Assembly: GCA_050954285.1 (NCBI GenBank)
Contig: JBPBPL010000014.1
Coordinates: 62,001 to 126,000 of the forward strand
Source of the DNA: Mucilaginibacter_A sp050954285
GTDB taxonomy: Bacteria; Bacteroidota; Bacteroidia; Sphingobacteriales; Sphingobacteriaceae
Length of the DNA stretch: 64,000 nt
Direction: 5' to 3'
Shown: positions 1 through 9,280 of the stretch, in pieces
How the letters are laid out: each line of letters opens with the position of its first letter
Position numbering within the stretch: position 1 is the first letter of the stretch
The notes under the pieces: model-generated
Database searches by the model: none
Told to the model about the DNA's origin: nothing
The model's input: only the letters and a program-made list of their open reading frames with translations
Program-made: the position numbers and the translations under genes

Positions 1-665
1 CAATTACCACTGGCGATAATCAATATTATCAATCCGTAAATGCGCTGGCCGATCCGGCGATGCCGCTTCCAGGCTGGTCGCAGGTAAAATTGCTGGGTTT
101 TTATTCCCTCGCCCAAAATCAAAACAAATTAACCGGCAAAGTAAAAGCAGATTTTCCTGAAATTAAAAGGCGTTTGATTGCTTTTGCAGATCAGTTGATA
201 CAAGGCGCAGATGCAACGGCTTACCATACCGTTTTTGGCAAAACCGCCAGAGAATATAACTGGGGCAGCAATTCATCGGCAGCCAACCAGGGAATTGCTT
301 TGATTCAGGCTTACGTGCTTACCAAAAATCCGAAATATCTGGATGCGGCCTTAACAAATCTGGATTATTTATTGGGAAGAAATGCCACAGGTTACAGCTT
401 TTTAACCGGTTATGGCAGCAAAACACCAATGCATCCGCATCACCGGCCTTCGGTTTCGGATGGTGTGGTTGATCCGGTTCCGGGAATGCTGGTTGGCGGC
501 GCAAATCCCGGCATGCAGGATGGTGTAAAATACCCGTCGGCCATTCCGGATCGTGCTTATATTGATGATGACCGCGCTTATGCAGCGAACGAAATTGCGA
601 TCAACTGGAATGCTCCTTTTACCTACCTAATTAATGCGGTTGAGGCTTTACAAATGAAATTTTAA
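1..665 (+). CDS. Glycoside hydrolase family 9, C-terminal part (5' truncated by window)
   Basis: The reading frame is open from base 1 to the TAA at 663-665, so about 221 C-terminal residues of a longer protein are visible. Both GH9 signatures are present: a His/Arg block (PMHPHHRPS) and the block with the catalytic acid (DDRAYAANEIAINWN, Glu in NEIAIN). GH9 enzymes are inverting endo/exo-acting beta-glucanases. The helix-rich repeats with YNWGSNS and DYLLGRNATGYSF fit the (alpha/alpha)6 barrel. Next to mannanases, a glucanase could act on the mixed glucose/mannose backbone of glucomannan (inference). The N-terminus, signal peptide and any Ig-like domain lie outside the window. Confidence 0.9.
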   Translation, partial: ITTGDNQYYQSVNALADPAMPLPGWSQVKLLGFYSLAQNQNKLTGKVKADFPEIKRRLIAFADQLIQGADATAYHTVFGKTAREYNWGSNSSAANQGIALIQAYVLTKNPKYLDAALTNLDYLLGRNATGYSFLTGYGSKTPMHPHHRPSVSDGVVDPVPGMLVGGANPGMQDGVKYPSAIPDRAYIDDDRAYAANEIAINWNAPFTYLINAVEALQMKF

Positions 666-809
666 TAAATGTAATCGTAAAGTTTTTGATACAGTTTTGT
701 TTATAACGGATAAGTATCAAAACAGCCCATCATTTGAAAAAATTGTATTATAACCGGATAAACAAGGTTGGATAGGTTTGTATCAGAACCAATTTTACCT
801 ACCAACCTA

Positions 810-1853
810 ATGGAAATTCTTAATTATTACTTTTCTAAAAGTAAAGTATTTACTTATACCAATGTATTTTGCGCATTACTGCTGGTCTGCTGTTCTAAAA
901 AATCAGCAGACCCAACTCCCGCAACCACCGCTGCAACAACTACTACTACCACCACAACTACCACCACACCAGCTGTGCTAACTTTGGCTGGCAATGGCGT
1001 TAATTTACAACCATCTTATTACAACGGCGGCAATGCAGATTTAGGTTTTCCGCTGATGAAGCAGCAAACTAACATTAAAACTGTTCGGATCGAAATTGAG
1101 CCAACGCAAGTAACCAATGCAATTAGGTGGATAAAAGAAGCATCGGATAATGGCTATACCATTATTTGCACATACCATAAAGCAACGGTTTTAGGTTCAG
1201 ATCAGCTTTCAGATTTACTGGATGGCGCCAACTGGTGGAAAACCAATTATGCTGCTTTAAGTGCTTCCGGCAAATTTTATATCAACTTAATGAACGAGTG
1301 GGGAAACCATAACCTTTCCGCCACAAATTATGCTACTGATTACAATCAGGCCATTACAATTGTCCGCACCGTTTATAGTGGAACCATAATTATTGATATT
1401 CCGGGTTATGGCCAGGAAGCTTACGTCGCCACCAATGCTGTTTTAGGTGTAGGCACTGGCGGTATCAAAATTACAGATACTAATATTGCTTTATCCACTC
1501 ATATTTATCCGGGAAATTATGTTGGCCAGCATGTAAATAGTACGGGTGCAACGTTTGCTTCCGGTGGAAATATGGTTACTGCTGATCTGGATTACATGGC
1601 GACTTCCGGCAGAACCTGTTTGGTTGGAGAATTTGGAAATGGAACAAACGGTACAGTTGATTGGAGCGGATTGGTAGATTATGCCAAATCAAAATCCTGG
1701 ACAGTAATGGCCTGGAGCTGGGCAGGCGATGGTGGCGATGGCATTCATCTGGCAATGAATATGCTTTCGCAAAATTTCCAGCCTTATACTGCCGGCACAA
1801 ATTATCCTTATACACTTTCTTCCTACTTCAGTATTGTTTATAGTAAATTATAG
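810..1853 (+). CDS. GH5-type endo-beta-mannanase/glucanase lipoprotein
   Basis: A secreted lipoprotein: a hydrophobic segment ends in LLLVCCSKKS (lipobox), so it is probably anchored on the outer membrane. A run of Thr codons (about residues 43-53) forms a flexible linker before the catalytic barrel. The catalytic acid is likely Glu163 in NLMNEWG and the nucleophile Glu274 in LVGEFGNG; STHIYPG gives the conserved His/Tyr pair. The ATG at 810 was chosen because the in-frame TTG at 768 only adds residues before the signal sequence. Neighbouring GH26 and SusCD genes suggest beta-mannan as substrate, although the GH5 subfamily cannot be fixed by eye. It ends one base into the region where a non-preferred GTG for the next gene would start. 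Confidence 0.82.
   Translation: MEILNYYFSKSKVFTYTNVFCALLLVCCSKKSADPTPATTAATTTTTTTTTTTPAVLTLAGNGVNLQPSYYNGGNADLGFPLMKQQTNIKTVRIEIEPTQVTNAIRWIKEASDNGYTIICTYHKATVLGSDQLSDLLDGANWWKTNYAALSASGKFYINLMNEWGNHNLSATNYATDYNQAITIVRTVYSGTIIIDIPGYGQEAYVATNAVLGVGTGGIKITDTNIALSTHIYPGNYVGQHVNSTGATFASGGNMVTADLDYMATSGRTCLVGEFGNGTNGTVDWSGLVDYAKSKSWTVMAWSWAGDGGDGIHLAMNMLSQNFQPYTAGTNYPYTLSSYFSIVYSKL
1132..1144 (-). repeat. Dispersed motif, TC form
   Basis: Reads GATGCTTCTTTTA on the minus strand, followed by TCC. Inside the GH5 gene, where it encodes IKEAS. Confidence 0.75.
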
Positions 1854-1873
1854 TGGTAAAAAAAGTATCGTTT

Positions 1874-2851
1874 ATGAAACACGTTTATTTTATTATCGCC
1901 CTACTAATTGCTTTTAATGCTGATGCACAACGCTTTATTCCGGTAAATTCGAATGCTTCACCCGAAGTAAAAAAGGTGCTTAATTATTTATATGATATCA
2001 GTGGTAAAAGTATTTTATCCGGTCAGCATAATTATAACCAGAGCATGAATGTTTTTTCGGATAGTGTTAAAGCGATTACCGGAAAATATCCTGCATTGTG
2101 GGGAACTGATTTTATCTGGAACGGAACAAAAGATAACGGGCAAGCTATTGTAGATGAAGCCATTAAAAAAAATAAAGCAGGTTACCTAATCACTTTGATG
2201 TGGCATGAAGGCCGGCCAACAGACAATCCACCTTATGGTTGGAAAGAAAGCATTCAGGGAAAACTCACCGATGCCCAATGGAAAGAGTTAACCACGCCAA
2301 ACACCGTGCTTAATAAAAGGTGGTTGATTCAGGTAGATCAAATTGCTTCCTACTTAAAGCAGTTGCAGGATGCACACGTGCCAGTTTTATGGCGGCCATA
2401 CCATGAAATGAACGGCGTTTGGTTTTGGTGGGGAAACAGACCGGGCGAAGATGGTATAACCAAGTTATGGAAAATGATGTATAACCGTTTTGTTAATTTT
2501 CATCATTTAAATAATTTGTTGTGGGTTTGGGGAGCTAATGGTCCGCGGGATATTCCTCAGGACGAAGCTTATGCTTATAAGGATTTTTATCCGGGAGTAA
2601 GTTATGTAGATATTCTGGGAACAGATATTTACCATTTTGATTATGAACAGAAGGATTATAACGAATTAGTAGATTTATCCAAAGGAAAAATAATTGCTTT
2701 AACAGAAGTCGGCGAACTGCCTAAACTTGAAATTTTGCAGGCACAACCCAAATGGGCTTGGTTTATGGTTTGGACAAGCTGGTTGTGGACAGATAACACA
2801 AAAGATAGGGTAAAAGAAGTGTATTCAAGGACGCAAACTATTAATCATTAA
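1874..2851 (+). CDS. GH26 endo-1,4-beta-mannanase
   Basis: A signal peptide (MKHVYFIIALLIAFNADAQ) is followed by a single GH26 barrel. The acid/base is Glu178 in RPYHEMNGVWFWW and the nucleophile Glu278 in ALTEVGE, both diagnostic of GH26. The trailing sequence KWAWFMVWTSWLW is also typical. The family cleaves the beta-1,4-mannan backbone; whether this copy works on the surface or in the periplasm cannot be told, though it has no lipobox, unlike the preceding GH5. The ATG at 1874 was preferred to the GTG at 1853, which overlaps the previous stop and only lengthens the signal peptide. A second, clearly different GH26 lies at 24043. Confidence 0.9.
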   Translation: MKHVYFIIALLIAFNADAQRFIPVNSNASPEVKKVLNYLYDISGKSILSGQHNYNQSMNVFSDSVKAITGKYPALWGTDFIWNGTKDNGQAIVDEAIKKNKAGYLITLMWHEGRPTDNPPYGWKESIQGKLTDAQWKELTTPNTVLNKRWLIQVDQIASYLKQLQDAHVPVLWRPYHEMNGVWFWWGNRPGEDGITKLWKMMYNRFVNFHHLNNLLWVWGANGPRDIPQDEAYAYKDFYPGVSYVDILGTDIYHFDYEQKDYNELVDLSKGKIIALTEVGELPKLEILQAQPKWAWFMVWTSWLWTDNTKDRVKEVYSRTQTINH

Positions 2852-3052
2852 AAACCCTATTTAATAGAACTGGAAATACTACTTTATTAATCAAATTATA
2901 ATTGAGTTATGATTTTATCAAAATTGTTAAAATTTTGTTAAAATAATTTTAAAAAATAAAGCCTTTTATTTATAAAGTATAGTTAAAAACAGCTATAAAA
3001 TAGCAAGTTTCAAGCAAATTATAGCATGAAATTGATAAAAAAATACTACATC

Positions 3053-3064
3053 CTGTTATAACAG
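3053..3064. promoter_or_regulatory. 12-bp perfect palindrome upstream of susC (candidate operator)
   Basis: CTGTTATAACAG is self-complementary over 12 bases and abuts the inverted repeat at 3065-3090. Its position 58 bases before the susC start suits a regulator site; the binding protein is unknown. Confidence 0.4.
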
Positions 3065-3090
3065 ATTATTACTTTTGATAAAGTAATAAT
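3065..3090 (+). promoter_or_regulatory. 11-bp inverted repeat containing a TAnnTTTG -7 box for susC
   Basis: ATTATTACTTT and AAAGTAATAAT are perfect complements separated by TGAT. TACTTTTG at 3070-3077 inside it fits the Bacteroidota -7 consensus TAnnTTTG. No clear -33 TTTG sits 19-21 bases upstream, which may mean that an activator is needed. Confidence 0.5.
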
Positions 3091-3121
3091 ACCAATTACC
3101 TAATATAAACTTAATAAAATT

Positions 3122-6100
3122 ATGCGTAAAATTCTACAAGCAGTAGTGCTTTTTGCAATTATTGTGTTCAGTACTTCTAGCCTTTTTGCCCAAGGCAGAA
3201 CGGTAACAGGTACTGTTTATGATGACAAAGGGGTAAGTCTTCCAGGGGCTTCTGTAACTGTAAAAAGCACAAAAATTAGTGCTGGAACAGATGTAAACGG
3301 AAAGTATACAATTGCGGTTCCGGCTGGTTCCACAACGTTGGTATTTTCTTTTATCGGAAGTACCAGCCAAGAAATTGTTATTGGCAACAGGACAACCGTA
3401 AATGTAACTTTAAAATCTACCTCTACGGCATTAAATGAAGTTGTAGTAATTGGTTATGGTACACAAAGAAGGGAAGACATAAACGGAGCTATTTCATCAG
3501 TTAAAGCTTCGGATATTGCAAACATTCCGCAGGTTAGTGTTGACCAATTGTTGCAAGGTAAAGCTGCCGGCGTTACTATTTCTCAAAACTCCGGAGGCCC
3601 GGGAAGTGCAACTTCGGTTCGTATACGTGGTATAACGTCTTTAAGCGGATCTAATGAGCCTTTGTACGTTATTGACGGTGTAGCGATTTCCGGTGATGCA
3701 CAAAATAGAACTACAAGCGGTCGTGCTCCTGGTATTTCGCCTAACAATGGTGAAACTGGAACCAGCCCGTTAGCATTTTTAAATCCGTCTGATATTGAAT
3801 CAATTGATGTATTAAAAGATGCATCTGCAGCAGCTATTTATGGTAGTCGTGCGTCAAATGGTGTAATCATCATTACCACTAAACATGGTCGGAACGGTAC
3901 AGCAAGAGTAAGTTATGATGGCTATTATGGTGTGCAGGATCAAGGTCGGACATTACCAATGATGAATTTGCAACAGTATGCAAGCTTGCAAAACGCCATT
4001 GCTGATGCTACTGGTCAAACCAGAAGAGGTGAATTTGTAAACCCAAGTTTATTAGGCTCCGGAACCAATTGGCAAAAAGCTATTTTTAAAACTGCACCAA
4101 TGCAAAGTCATCAAATTTCTGTTTCCGGTGGTAAAGATGGATTGGATTATTACGTATCCGGTAGTTATTTAAACCAGGATGGTACTGTTTTAGGTAATAA
4201 TTATGATCGCTATACTTTCCGTTCTAATATCAATTCTCAAATAAAACCATGGTTAAAAGTCGGAACAAGTTTAACTGGTAGCCGGAGTTTTCAAAATACT
4301 TCATTAAGTAATAATACAGGTATTATTTATACAGCTTTGCTTAGTGCGCCAGATCAGGCAGTGTATAATGCAGACGGATCTTTTGCAGGTGCACAGCCAG
4401 GACAGATCGGTGCTCAAATTAACCCAGTTGCCCAAGCATTGTCTATTACTAATAATTTAGCTCAGGATAACTTCAACGGGAGTCTCTATGGAGATATCAG
4501 TTTTATCAAGGATTTAGTTTTGCATTCAGAATTTGATACTTATTTAGGATATTCTGCTGCTAAATATTTCCAGCCTACGTACAATTATGATGCTTTGCAT
4601 ATCAACCCTACAGCAACTTTGTCAGAATACTATGGTAATTCTACTTTTTGGAGCTGGAAAGAGTATTTAACTTATACACATACATTTGCTAAAAAGCATT
4701 ATTTGCAATTGCAAGCTGGCCACGAGTTGATTAATTCTGTTTATCATAGTAACAGTGCAGGTATTTCCAATTTCTTATCTAATAGTTTACAATCATTGAA
4801 TTTAGGTACAGCTTCAACTGCAACGGTTGGTGAGTATATTGGTAATAATGATATTATAGAATCTGAATTTGGACGTGCTATTTATACTTTTAGTAACAAA
4901 TACAGTTTAACAGCAACGATGCGGGCGGATAGGTCATCAAAATTTGCACAGGGGCATCAAACCGGATATTTCCCCTCTGCTGCCGTATCTTGGAGATTAT
5001 CTGAGGAGCCATTTTTAGCCAGCATAAAAAAAGTTGCTGATAATCTAAAAATTAGATTAGGTTATGGCCAAATTGGTAACCAACAGGTTCAAAGTTATTT
5101 GTATGGTTCTGCTTTAAACTCCGTAGCGACTGGTATTGGAACAGGCTTTACTGTTGACAAAGTTGCTAACCCAAATCTTACCTGGGAAACAGCTATACAA
5201 ACAAATCTTGGTTTAGACTTTACCTTATTTAACAGAATTGACGGTTCTGTGGATATTTATGACAAAAGCTCAAAAAATTTCCTTTTTCAAAATCCATTAC
5301 CTGCTTTTTTGTTAGGTCAAAGTGCTGAATATTCAGGTACTGGTGTTATTAGTCCTCCTTATGTAAATGGCGGTAAGGTATCTAACAGAGGTATCGATTT
5401 TAACATTACCAGTAGAAATTTTATTGGAAAAAACTTTAAATGGACTACTTCTGTAATTTTTAGCCGTTATAATAATAAGGTAGAATCATTATATAATGGT
5501 ATTCCTTATCTGCAAACAAACGTTACAACAAGCTTCCTTAACCTTCCGGTTACAAGAACGCAAGTTGGAGGTCCAATTGGAGAATTTTATGGTTACAAAG
5601 TTTTAGGTATATTTAAAACGGATGCACAATTAAGAAATGCGCCAGTTCAATTTGGTCGTCCTAAAACATCTGCTGCCGGTGGTACTTGGTTAGGAGATAT
5701 TCAATATGAGGATATCAATCACGATGGTAAAATTGATATCAATGACCAAACATCTTTAGGCAATCCAAATCCTAAATTCACATATGGTATTACCAATACT
5801 TTTAACTTTAAAAGTTTTGATTTGTCCATCTTTCTAAATGGTTCTTACGGTGCCAAAATCTTCAATGTATTAAATTATCAAGTTGCTGGATTAACAACTT
5901 TGTATCAAAATCAGTTAGCTTCTGTTGCAAATTTCTGGACACCAAGTAATCCAACTTCAGATATTCCAAGAGTTTCTGCGGGTGATAATCCAAATTTGTT
6001 GAACTCCAATCGTTTTATCGAAAGTGGCTCTTTTTTAAGAATACAAAATACTTCTATAGGGTATAATGTTCCAACAGCTATCAGCAGACGTGTAAAACTT

Positions 6101-6271
6101 AATCGTTTAAGGGTTTATGCATCTTGCCAGAATGTTTATGTGTTTACACCATATAAAGGTCTTGATCCCGAAATAGGTTCTGTTAACCAGAATGTATTTT
6201 TATCAAATGTTGATTTGGGCAGATACCCAAGTCCACGTACTTTAACTTTTGGTATCAACGCAGAATTTTAA
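3122..6271 (+). CDS. SusC-like TonB-dependent outer-membrane transporter
   Basis: A 1049-residue protein with a signal peptide (MRKILQAVVLFAII...LFAQ), a CarboxypepD_reg-like domain at about 24-100 (VTGTVYDDKGVSLPGASV), a TonB-box/plug region (NEVVVIGYGTQRR, then VLKDASAAAIYGSRASNGV) and a 22-strand barrel ending in the C-terminal aromatic LTFGINAEF. The family imports oligosaccharides in a lidded complex with SusD. The susD gene follows with its ATG 20 bases after this stop, as expected for an operon. Context points to mannan oligosaccharides. No copy of the window's dispersed motif lies in this gene. Confidence 0.95.
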   Translation: MRKILQAVVLFAIIVFSTSSLFAQGRTVTGTVYDDKGVSLPGASVTVKSTKISAGTDVNGKYTIAVPAGSTTLVFSFIGSTSQEIVIGNRTTVNVTLKSTSTALNEVVVIGYGTQRREDINGAISSVKASDIANIPQVSVDQLLQGKAAGVTISQNSGGPGSATSVRIRGITSLSGSNEPLYVIDGVAISGDAQNRTTSGRAPGISPNNGETGTSPLAFLNPSDIESIDVLKDASAAAIYGSRASNGVIIITTKHGRNGTARVSYDGYYGVQDQGRTLPMMNLQQYASLQNAIADATGQTRRGEFVNPSLLGSGTNWQKAIFKTAPMQSHQISVSGGKDGLDYYVSGSYLNQDGTVLGNNYDRYTFRSNINSQIKPWLKVGTSLTGSRSFQNTSLSNNTGIIYTALLSAPDQAVYNADGSFAGAQPGQIGAQINPVAQALSITNNLAQDNFNGSLYGDISFIKDLVLHSEFDTYLGYSAAKYFQPTYNYDALHINPTATLSEYYGNSTFWSWKEYLTYTHTFAKKHYLQLQAGHELINSVYHSNSAGISNFLSNSLQSLNLGTASTATVGEYIGNNDIIESEFGRAIYTFSNKYSLTATMRADRSSKFAQGHQTGYFPSAAVSWRLSEEPFLASIKKVADNLKIRLGYGQIGNQQVQSYLYGSALNSVATGIGTGFTVDKVANPNLTWETAIQTNLGLDFTLFNRIDGSVDIYDKSSKNFLFQNPLPAFLLGQSAEYSGTGVISPPYVNGGKVSNRGIDFNITSRNFIGKNFKWTTSVIFSRYNNKVESLYNGIPYLQTNVTTSFLNLPVTRTQVGGPIGEFYGYKVLGIFKTDAQLRNAPVQFGRPKTSAAGGTWLGDIQYEDINHDGKIDINDQTSLGNPNPKFTYGITNTFNFKSFDLSIFLNGSYGAKIFNVLNYQVAGLTTLYQNQLASVANFWTPSNPTSDIPRVSAGDNPNLLNSNRFIESGSFLRIQNTSIGYNVPTAISRRVKLNRLRVYASCQNVYVFTPYKGLDPEIGSVNQNVFLSNVDLGRYPSPRTLTFGINAEF

Positions 6272-6290
6272 TTTTTTACACTTCGAAAAA

Positions 6291-7964
6291 ATGAAAAAAT
6301 ATCAAAAATATATAGTAACGGTAGCAGCTATAACCAGCATGGTAGCTACCAGTTGCAAGAAAGCATACTTTGACCGGGCACCGCTCAGTCAGATAACTTT
6401 AGATAATTTTTATCAAACTACCGATCAAGTTAATGCAAGTACAAACGCTTTGTATTCTGCCCCTTGGTTTGGCTATTGTGGTAAAGCAGGTTGGTCGATA
6501 GCTGATTTAAGTAGTGGTAATGCGCGTACTTACTCCAGCGATATCATCAATTTTCAAGATTTTACAGTGACCGGTGCAAATTTTGAAATAGCAGCAGCTT
6601 GGAACTCTTTATATATTGAAGTATCACAAGCAAATGCTATTATAAACAATTTACCACTAAAAGTTCCTGCATCAGTAGATAAAGCAGTTGTAAATAATGC
6701 ATTAGGTGAAGCGCGTTTGTGGCGTGCTATGGCTTACTTCCATTTGGTAAGAGTATTTGGGGCAGTACCAATTATAGAAAATACATTGGACTATACTACT
6801 AATTATCAATCTGTACCCAGAAACCCAATTACAGATGTTTATAAATTTATTGTTAACGATTTGAAATTTGCAGAAATCAACTGCTACAAAAAAATTAGAA
6901 CAGGAACAGGTTCTGCAAACGCACACGTTTCAAGTGGTTCTGCATCAGCATTTTTAGCCAAGGTTTATCTATACATGCAAGATTATACAAATGCACGAGC
7001 AGAGGCAGAAAAAGTTATTGCCAGCGGAGAGTTTAAATTGTATGGTGGTGAAATTGCAGGTAAAACATTCGCAGATTTATTTTTAACTGCTAATAACAAC
7101 AACGAAGAATCTATTATTCAATTGCAATGGGCAACAACCGGTACTTATGGTTTAGGGAATCCGTTTCAGGCTGCAGTAGCTTATAGTGGTGTTATTACTG
7201 GTACAGGTGACGGTTACGGACAAGCCGGACCTACTTTTGATTTGCAGGATGAGTATGATCCAGCTGATGCCAGAAGAAAGCCAACCTACATGCTGCCAGG
7301 CGATCATTATGCTGAAATTACTCAGGCTGCGGGTGGTTATACACTTCCTGCTGATGCTAATAGTCAAGGAACACATGCTCAGGTGAAAAAATATGTAGTA
7401 GGTACACCAGCAGATAATGGCGGTGTTGGTGGCAGACAAGCATCTGCAAACAATACTTATATGCTACGTTATGCTGATATTTATTTAATTGAAGCCGAAG
7501 CGGTGATGGCCGGTGCAACTACTAGTTCAGACCCTATAGCATTAAATGCACTTAATACGATACGTAAAAGAGCAGGTTTAGGAGCTCTAAGCGTAATAAC
7601 CAGATGGTACACAGTTGCAAATCCGAACTATTCTAAATATGGCCCAACCCCTAACGCTAATGTCCCTAAAAGTTTAATTAAGGATGATATTTTAGATGAG
7701 CGAAGAAGAGAGTTTGCTTTTGAAGATGATTTCTTTTTTGACTTAATGCGTTTAGATGGTTACAATGTAACAGCTCATCCAAAAGCACTTCAATATATGG
7801 CTCAGCAGGATAGGGGTACTTCCGATAACAGCACCCCTCCGGTTCGTTATGGTAATCAATATTTAAGAGCTACTGATGCTAATTTAACATTCCCAATCCC
7901 AGCTACAGAAATTGCGGCTGACCCTATGTTAGCAAAACCACCAGTACCATATGTTTTTAAATAA
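6291..7964 (+). CDS. SusD/RagB-like glycan-binding lipoprotein
   Basis: The signal peptide ends in SMVATSCKKA, a lipobox placing the protein on the cell surface. RagB/SusD features follow: TPR-like helices (ARLWRAMAYFHLVRVFG, SAFLAKVYLYMQDYTNA), the stretch ADIYLIEAEA and the C-terminal DERRREFAFEDDFFFDLMR block. SusD proteins bind glycan and act as the lid of SusC. The ATG at 6291 starts the signal peptide directly; upstream alternatives overlap susC. Length (557 residues) is normal for the family. Confidence 0.93.
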   Translation: MKKYQKYIVTVAAITSMVATSCKKAYFDRAPLSQITLDNFYQTTDQVNASTNALYSAPWFGYCGKAGWSIADLSSGNARTYSSDIINFQDFTVTGANFEIAAAWNSLYIEVSQANAIINNLPLKVPASVDKAVVNNALGEARLWRAMAYFHLVRVFGAVPIIENTLDYTTNYQSVPRNPITDVYKFIVNDLKFAEINCYKKIRTGTGSANAHVSSGSASAFLAKVYLYMQDYTNARAEAEKVIASGEFKLYGGEIAGKTFADLFLTANNNNEESIIQLQWATTGTYGLGNPFQAAVAYSGVITGTGDGYGQAGPTFDLQDEYDPADARRKPTYMLPGDHYAEITQAAGGYTLPADANSQGTHAQVKKYVVGTPADNGGVGGRQASANNTYMLRYADIYLIEAEAVMAGATTSSDPIALNALNTIRKRAGLGALSVITRWYTVANPNYSKYGPTPNANVPKSLIKDDILDERRREFAFEDDFFFDLMRLDGYNVTAHPKALQYMAQQDRGTSDNSTPPVRYGNQYLRATDANLTFPIPATEIAADPMLAKPPVPYVFK

Positions 7965-7983
7965 TATTAAATAATTTTAAAAA

Positions 7984-9150
7984 ATGAAAATAAATTTAAA
8001 TATTTATTACGGGATATTGTCGGTGTTGATGGTATTCAATATAGTTTCCTGCAAAAAAACTGATCAGGGTGGCACAGGAGCACCAACAGTAACAAGGGTT
8101 CGCTTATTAAGTAAAACAGATACAATAAAAAATGTTGTTCACCGGATTACTTTAGACTCAAGTAGCATTTATAATGATACAAGAGTTGTCGCTTTTGATT
8201 CAACTGTAACATCGGGTCGTTTAGGAACACAGTATGGAATTATTGGAACAAACTTGCTTACCACTAGCTCAGTGTCTTTCAATGGTGTTTCGGTATATTT
8301 CAATCCGGCTTTGCTTACAGACAACAGCATTATTGTTACTATTCCGTCAAGCACATCTACTGCTGCTCAGGTTCCTTTCGGTCCAAGTCAAATCAATAAA
8401 CTTACTATTGTTACTGCACATGGTACTGTTAGTTATACTTTTCCAATACAACAGCCTGCTCCTGTTATTACCAACTTTACGCCTTTATCTGGAAATGCTG
8501 GTGATATTGTTACCATAACGGGAAGTGTATTTAATTCAGTTTCAGCAGTTAGGTTTGATACTACCCCCGCTGTAATAGTGGGTACACCAACAACAACTTC
8601 AATACAAGTACAAGTACCTGCCGGAGTCGCATCAGCATATATTTATGTAATAACACCCGGTGGTACTACCAAATCACCTACAGCCTTTGGTTTCAAATAC
8701 ACCGTTTACGATGATGCTTTGGCAACAGGGTGGGGTGGACAAGGAAGCGGAGGATATTCAGGCTATAACAGTACCCTTAATTTCGCAAGTACTTCACAGC
8801 CAAAAAGGGGTACTAATGCCATATCAGTAATTTATACTAATGCTTACGGTGCTTTGCAATTGGGTTATGGTGGTGCAACCACTATTGATGTGAAAAAATT
8901 AGGTTTAACCAGTATTAAATTTTCTATATATGGCGGTGCAGGCATACCATCCGGCCAGAAAGTTCAGTTAGTTGTTAATGGAAGCTACGGAAGTGCTTAT
9001 GCAATTACCTTAACAGCTGGTAGCTATACTGATTTTACAATTCCTTTAAGTTCAGTAGGTAATCCAACAACGATAACAGAAATTGTTCTTCAAGGTCTTG
9101 GTGTTGCTTCACCAAGTACGATTTATGTTGATGATATAGGGTTTATATAA
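7984..9150 (+). CDS. IPT/TIG-domain surface glycan-binding lipoprotein (SusE-position)
   Basis: Third gene of the susC-susD unit, 19 bases after susD. The signal peptide ends in FNIVSCKK (lipobox). Two IPT/TIG-like beta domains are visible; the second runs PVITNFTPLSGNAGDIVTITG, approximately residues 158-235. A C-terminal beta-rich domain (about 245-388) resembles a carbohydrate-binding module. Proteins in this position usually bind polysaccharide at the surface and help to load SusCD. The ligand cannot be read from sequence; mannan is inferred from neighbours. Confidence 0.8.
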   Translation: MKINLNIYYGILSVLMVFNIVSCKKTDQGGTGAPTVTRVRLLSKTDTIKNVVHRITLDSSSIYNDTRVVAFDSTVTSGRLGTQYGIIGTNLLTTSSVSFNGVSVYFNPALLTDNSIIVTIPSSTSTAAQVPFGPSQINKLTIVTAHGTVSYTFPIQQPAPVITNFTPLSGNAGDIVTITGSVFNSVSAVRFDTTPAVIVGTPTTTSIQVQVPAGVASAYIYVITPGGTTKSPTAFGFKYTVYDDALATGWGGQGSGGYSGYNSTLNFASTSQPKRGTNAISVIYTNAYGALQLGYGGATTIDVKKLGLTSIKFSIYGGAGIPSGQKVQLVVNGSYGSAYAITLTAGSYTDFTIPLSSVGNPTTITEIVLQGLGVASPSTIYVDDIGFI

Positions 9151-9165
9151 TTTTTATCATTTTAT

Positions 9166-9206
9166 AAGTCATCTTTCTTTAATTTATAAGGAAAGGTGGC
9201 TTTTTT
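9166..9206 (+). terminator. Rho-independent terminator after the susCD-lipoprotein operon
   Basis: AAGTCATCTTTC pairs with GAAAGGTGGCTT (a 12-bp stem with G-U pairs) and is followed by a T run at 9201-9206. Confidence 0.8.
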
Positions 9207-9215
9207 ATTTGCTTA

Positions 9216-9228
9216 GATACTTCTTTTA
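9216..9228 (+). repeat. Dispersed motif, TC form
   Basis: GATACTTCTTTTA, intergenic, just after the susCD-operon terminator. No strong copy lies between 1144 and this one. Confidence 0.75.
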
Positions 9229-9280
9229 TTAGTAATTTTTGATGTTGCTAATACTACATCAAACTTCATAACAAATTTAT

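Larger units (their letters stand above)
2852..3121. promoter_or_regulatory. AT-rich leader of the susCD operon
   Basis: A 270-base AT-rich gap separates the GH26 gene from susC. It holds the 13-mer TTATTTATAAAGT at 2966-2978, which recurs at 23866-23878 in front of the AraC gene; a 12-base palindrome CTGTTATAACAG at 3053-3064; and directly after it an 11-bp perfect inverted repeat. No terminator was recognised. Confidence 0.5.

Noticed and set aside
924..990. ACC/ACT/ACA repeat in the GH5 gene as a possible microsatellite or small CRISPR-like array
   Set aside because: It encodes a poly-Thr linker after the lipobox; there are no spacers or regular repeats.
2811..2991. TAAAAGAAG at 2811 and TAAAAACAG at 2983
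   Set aside because: Only the 9-base core matches and flanking bases differ, so chance is likely.
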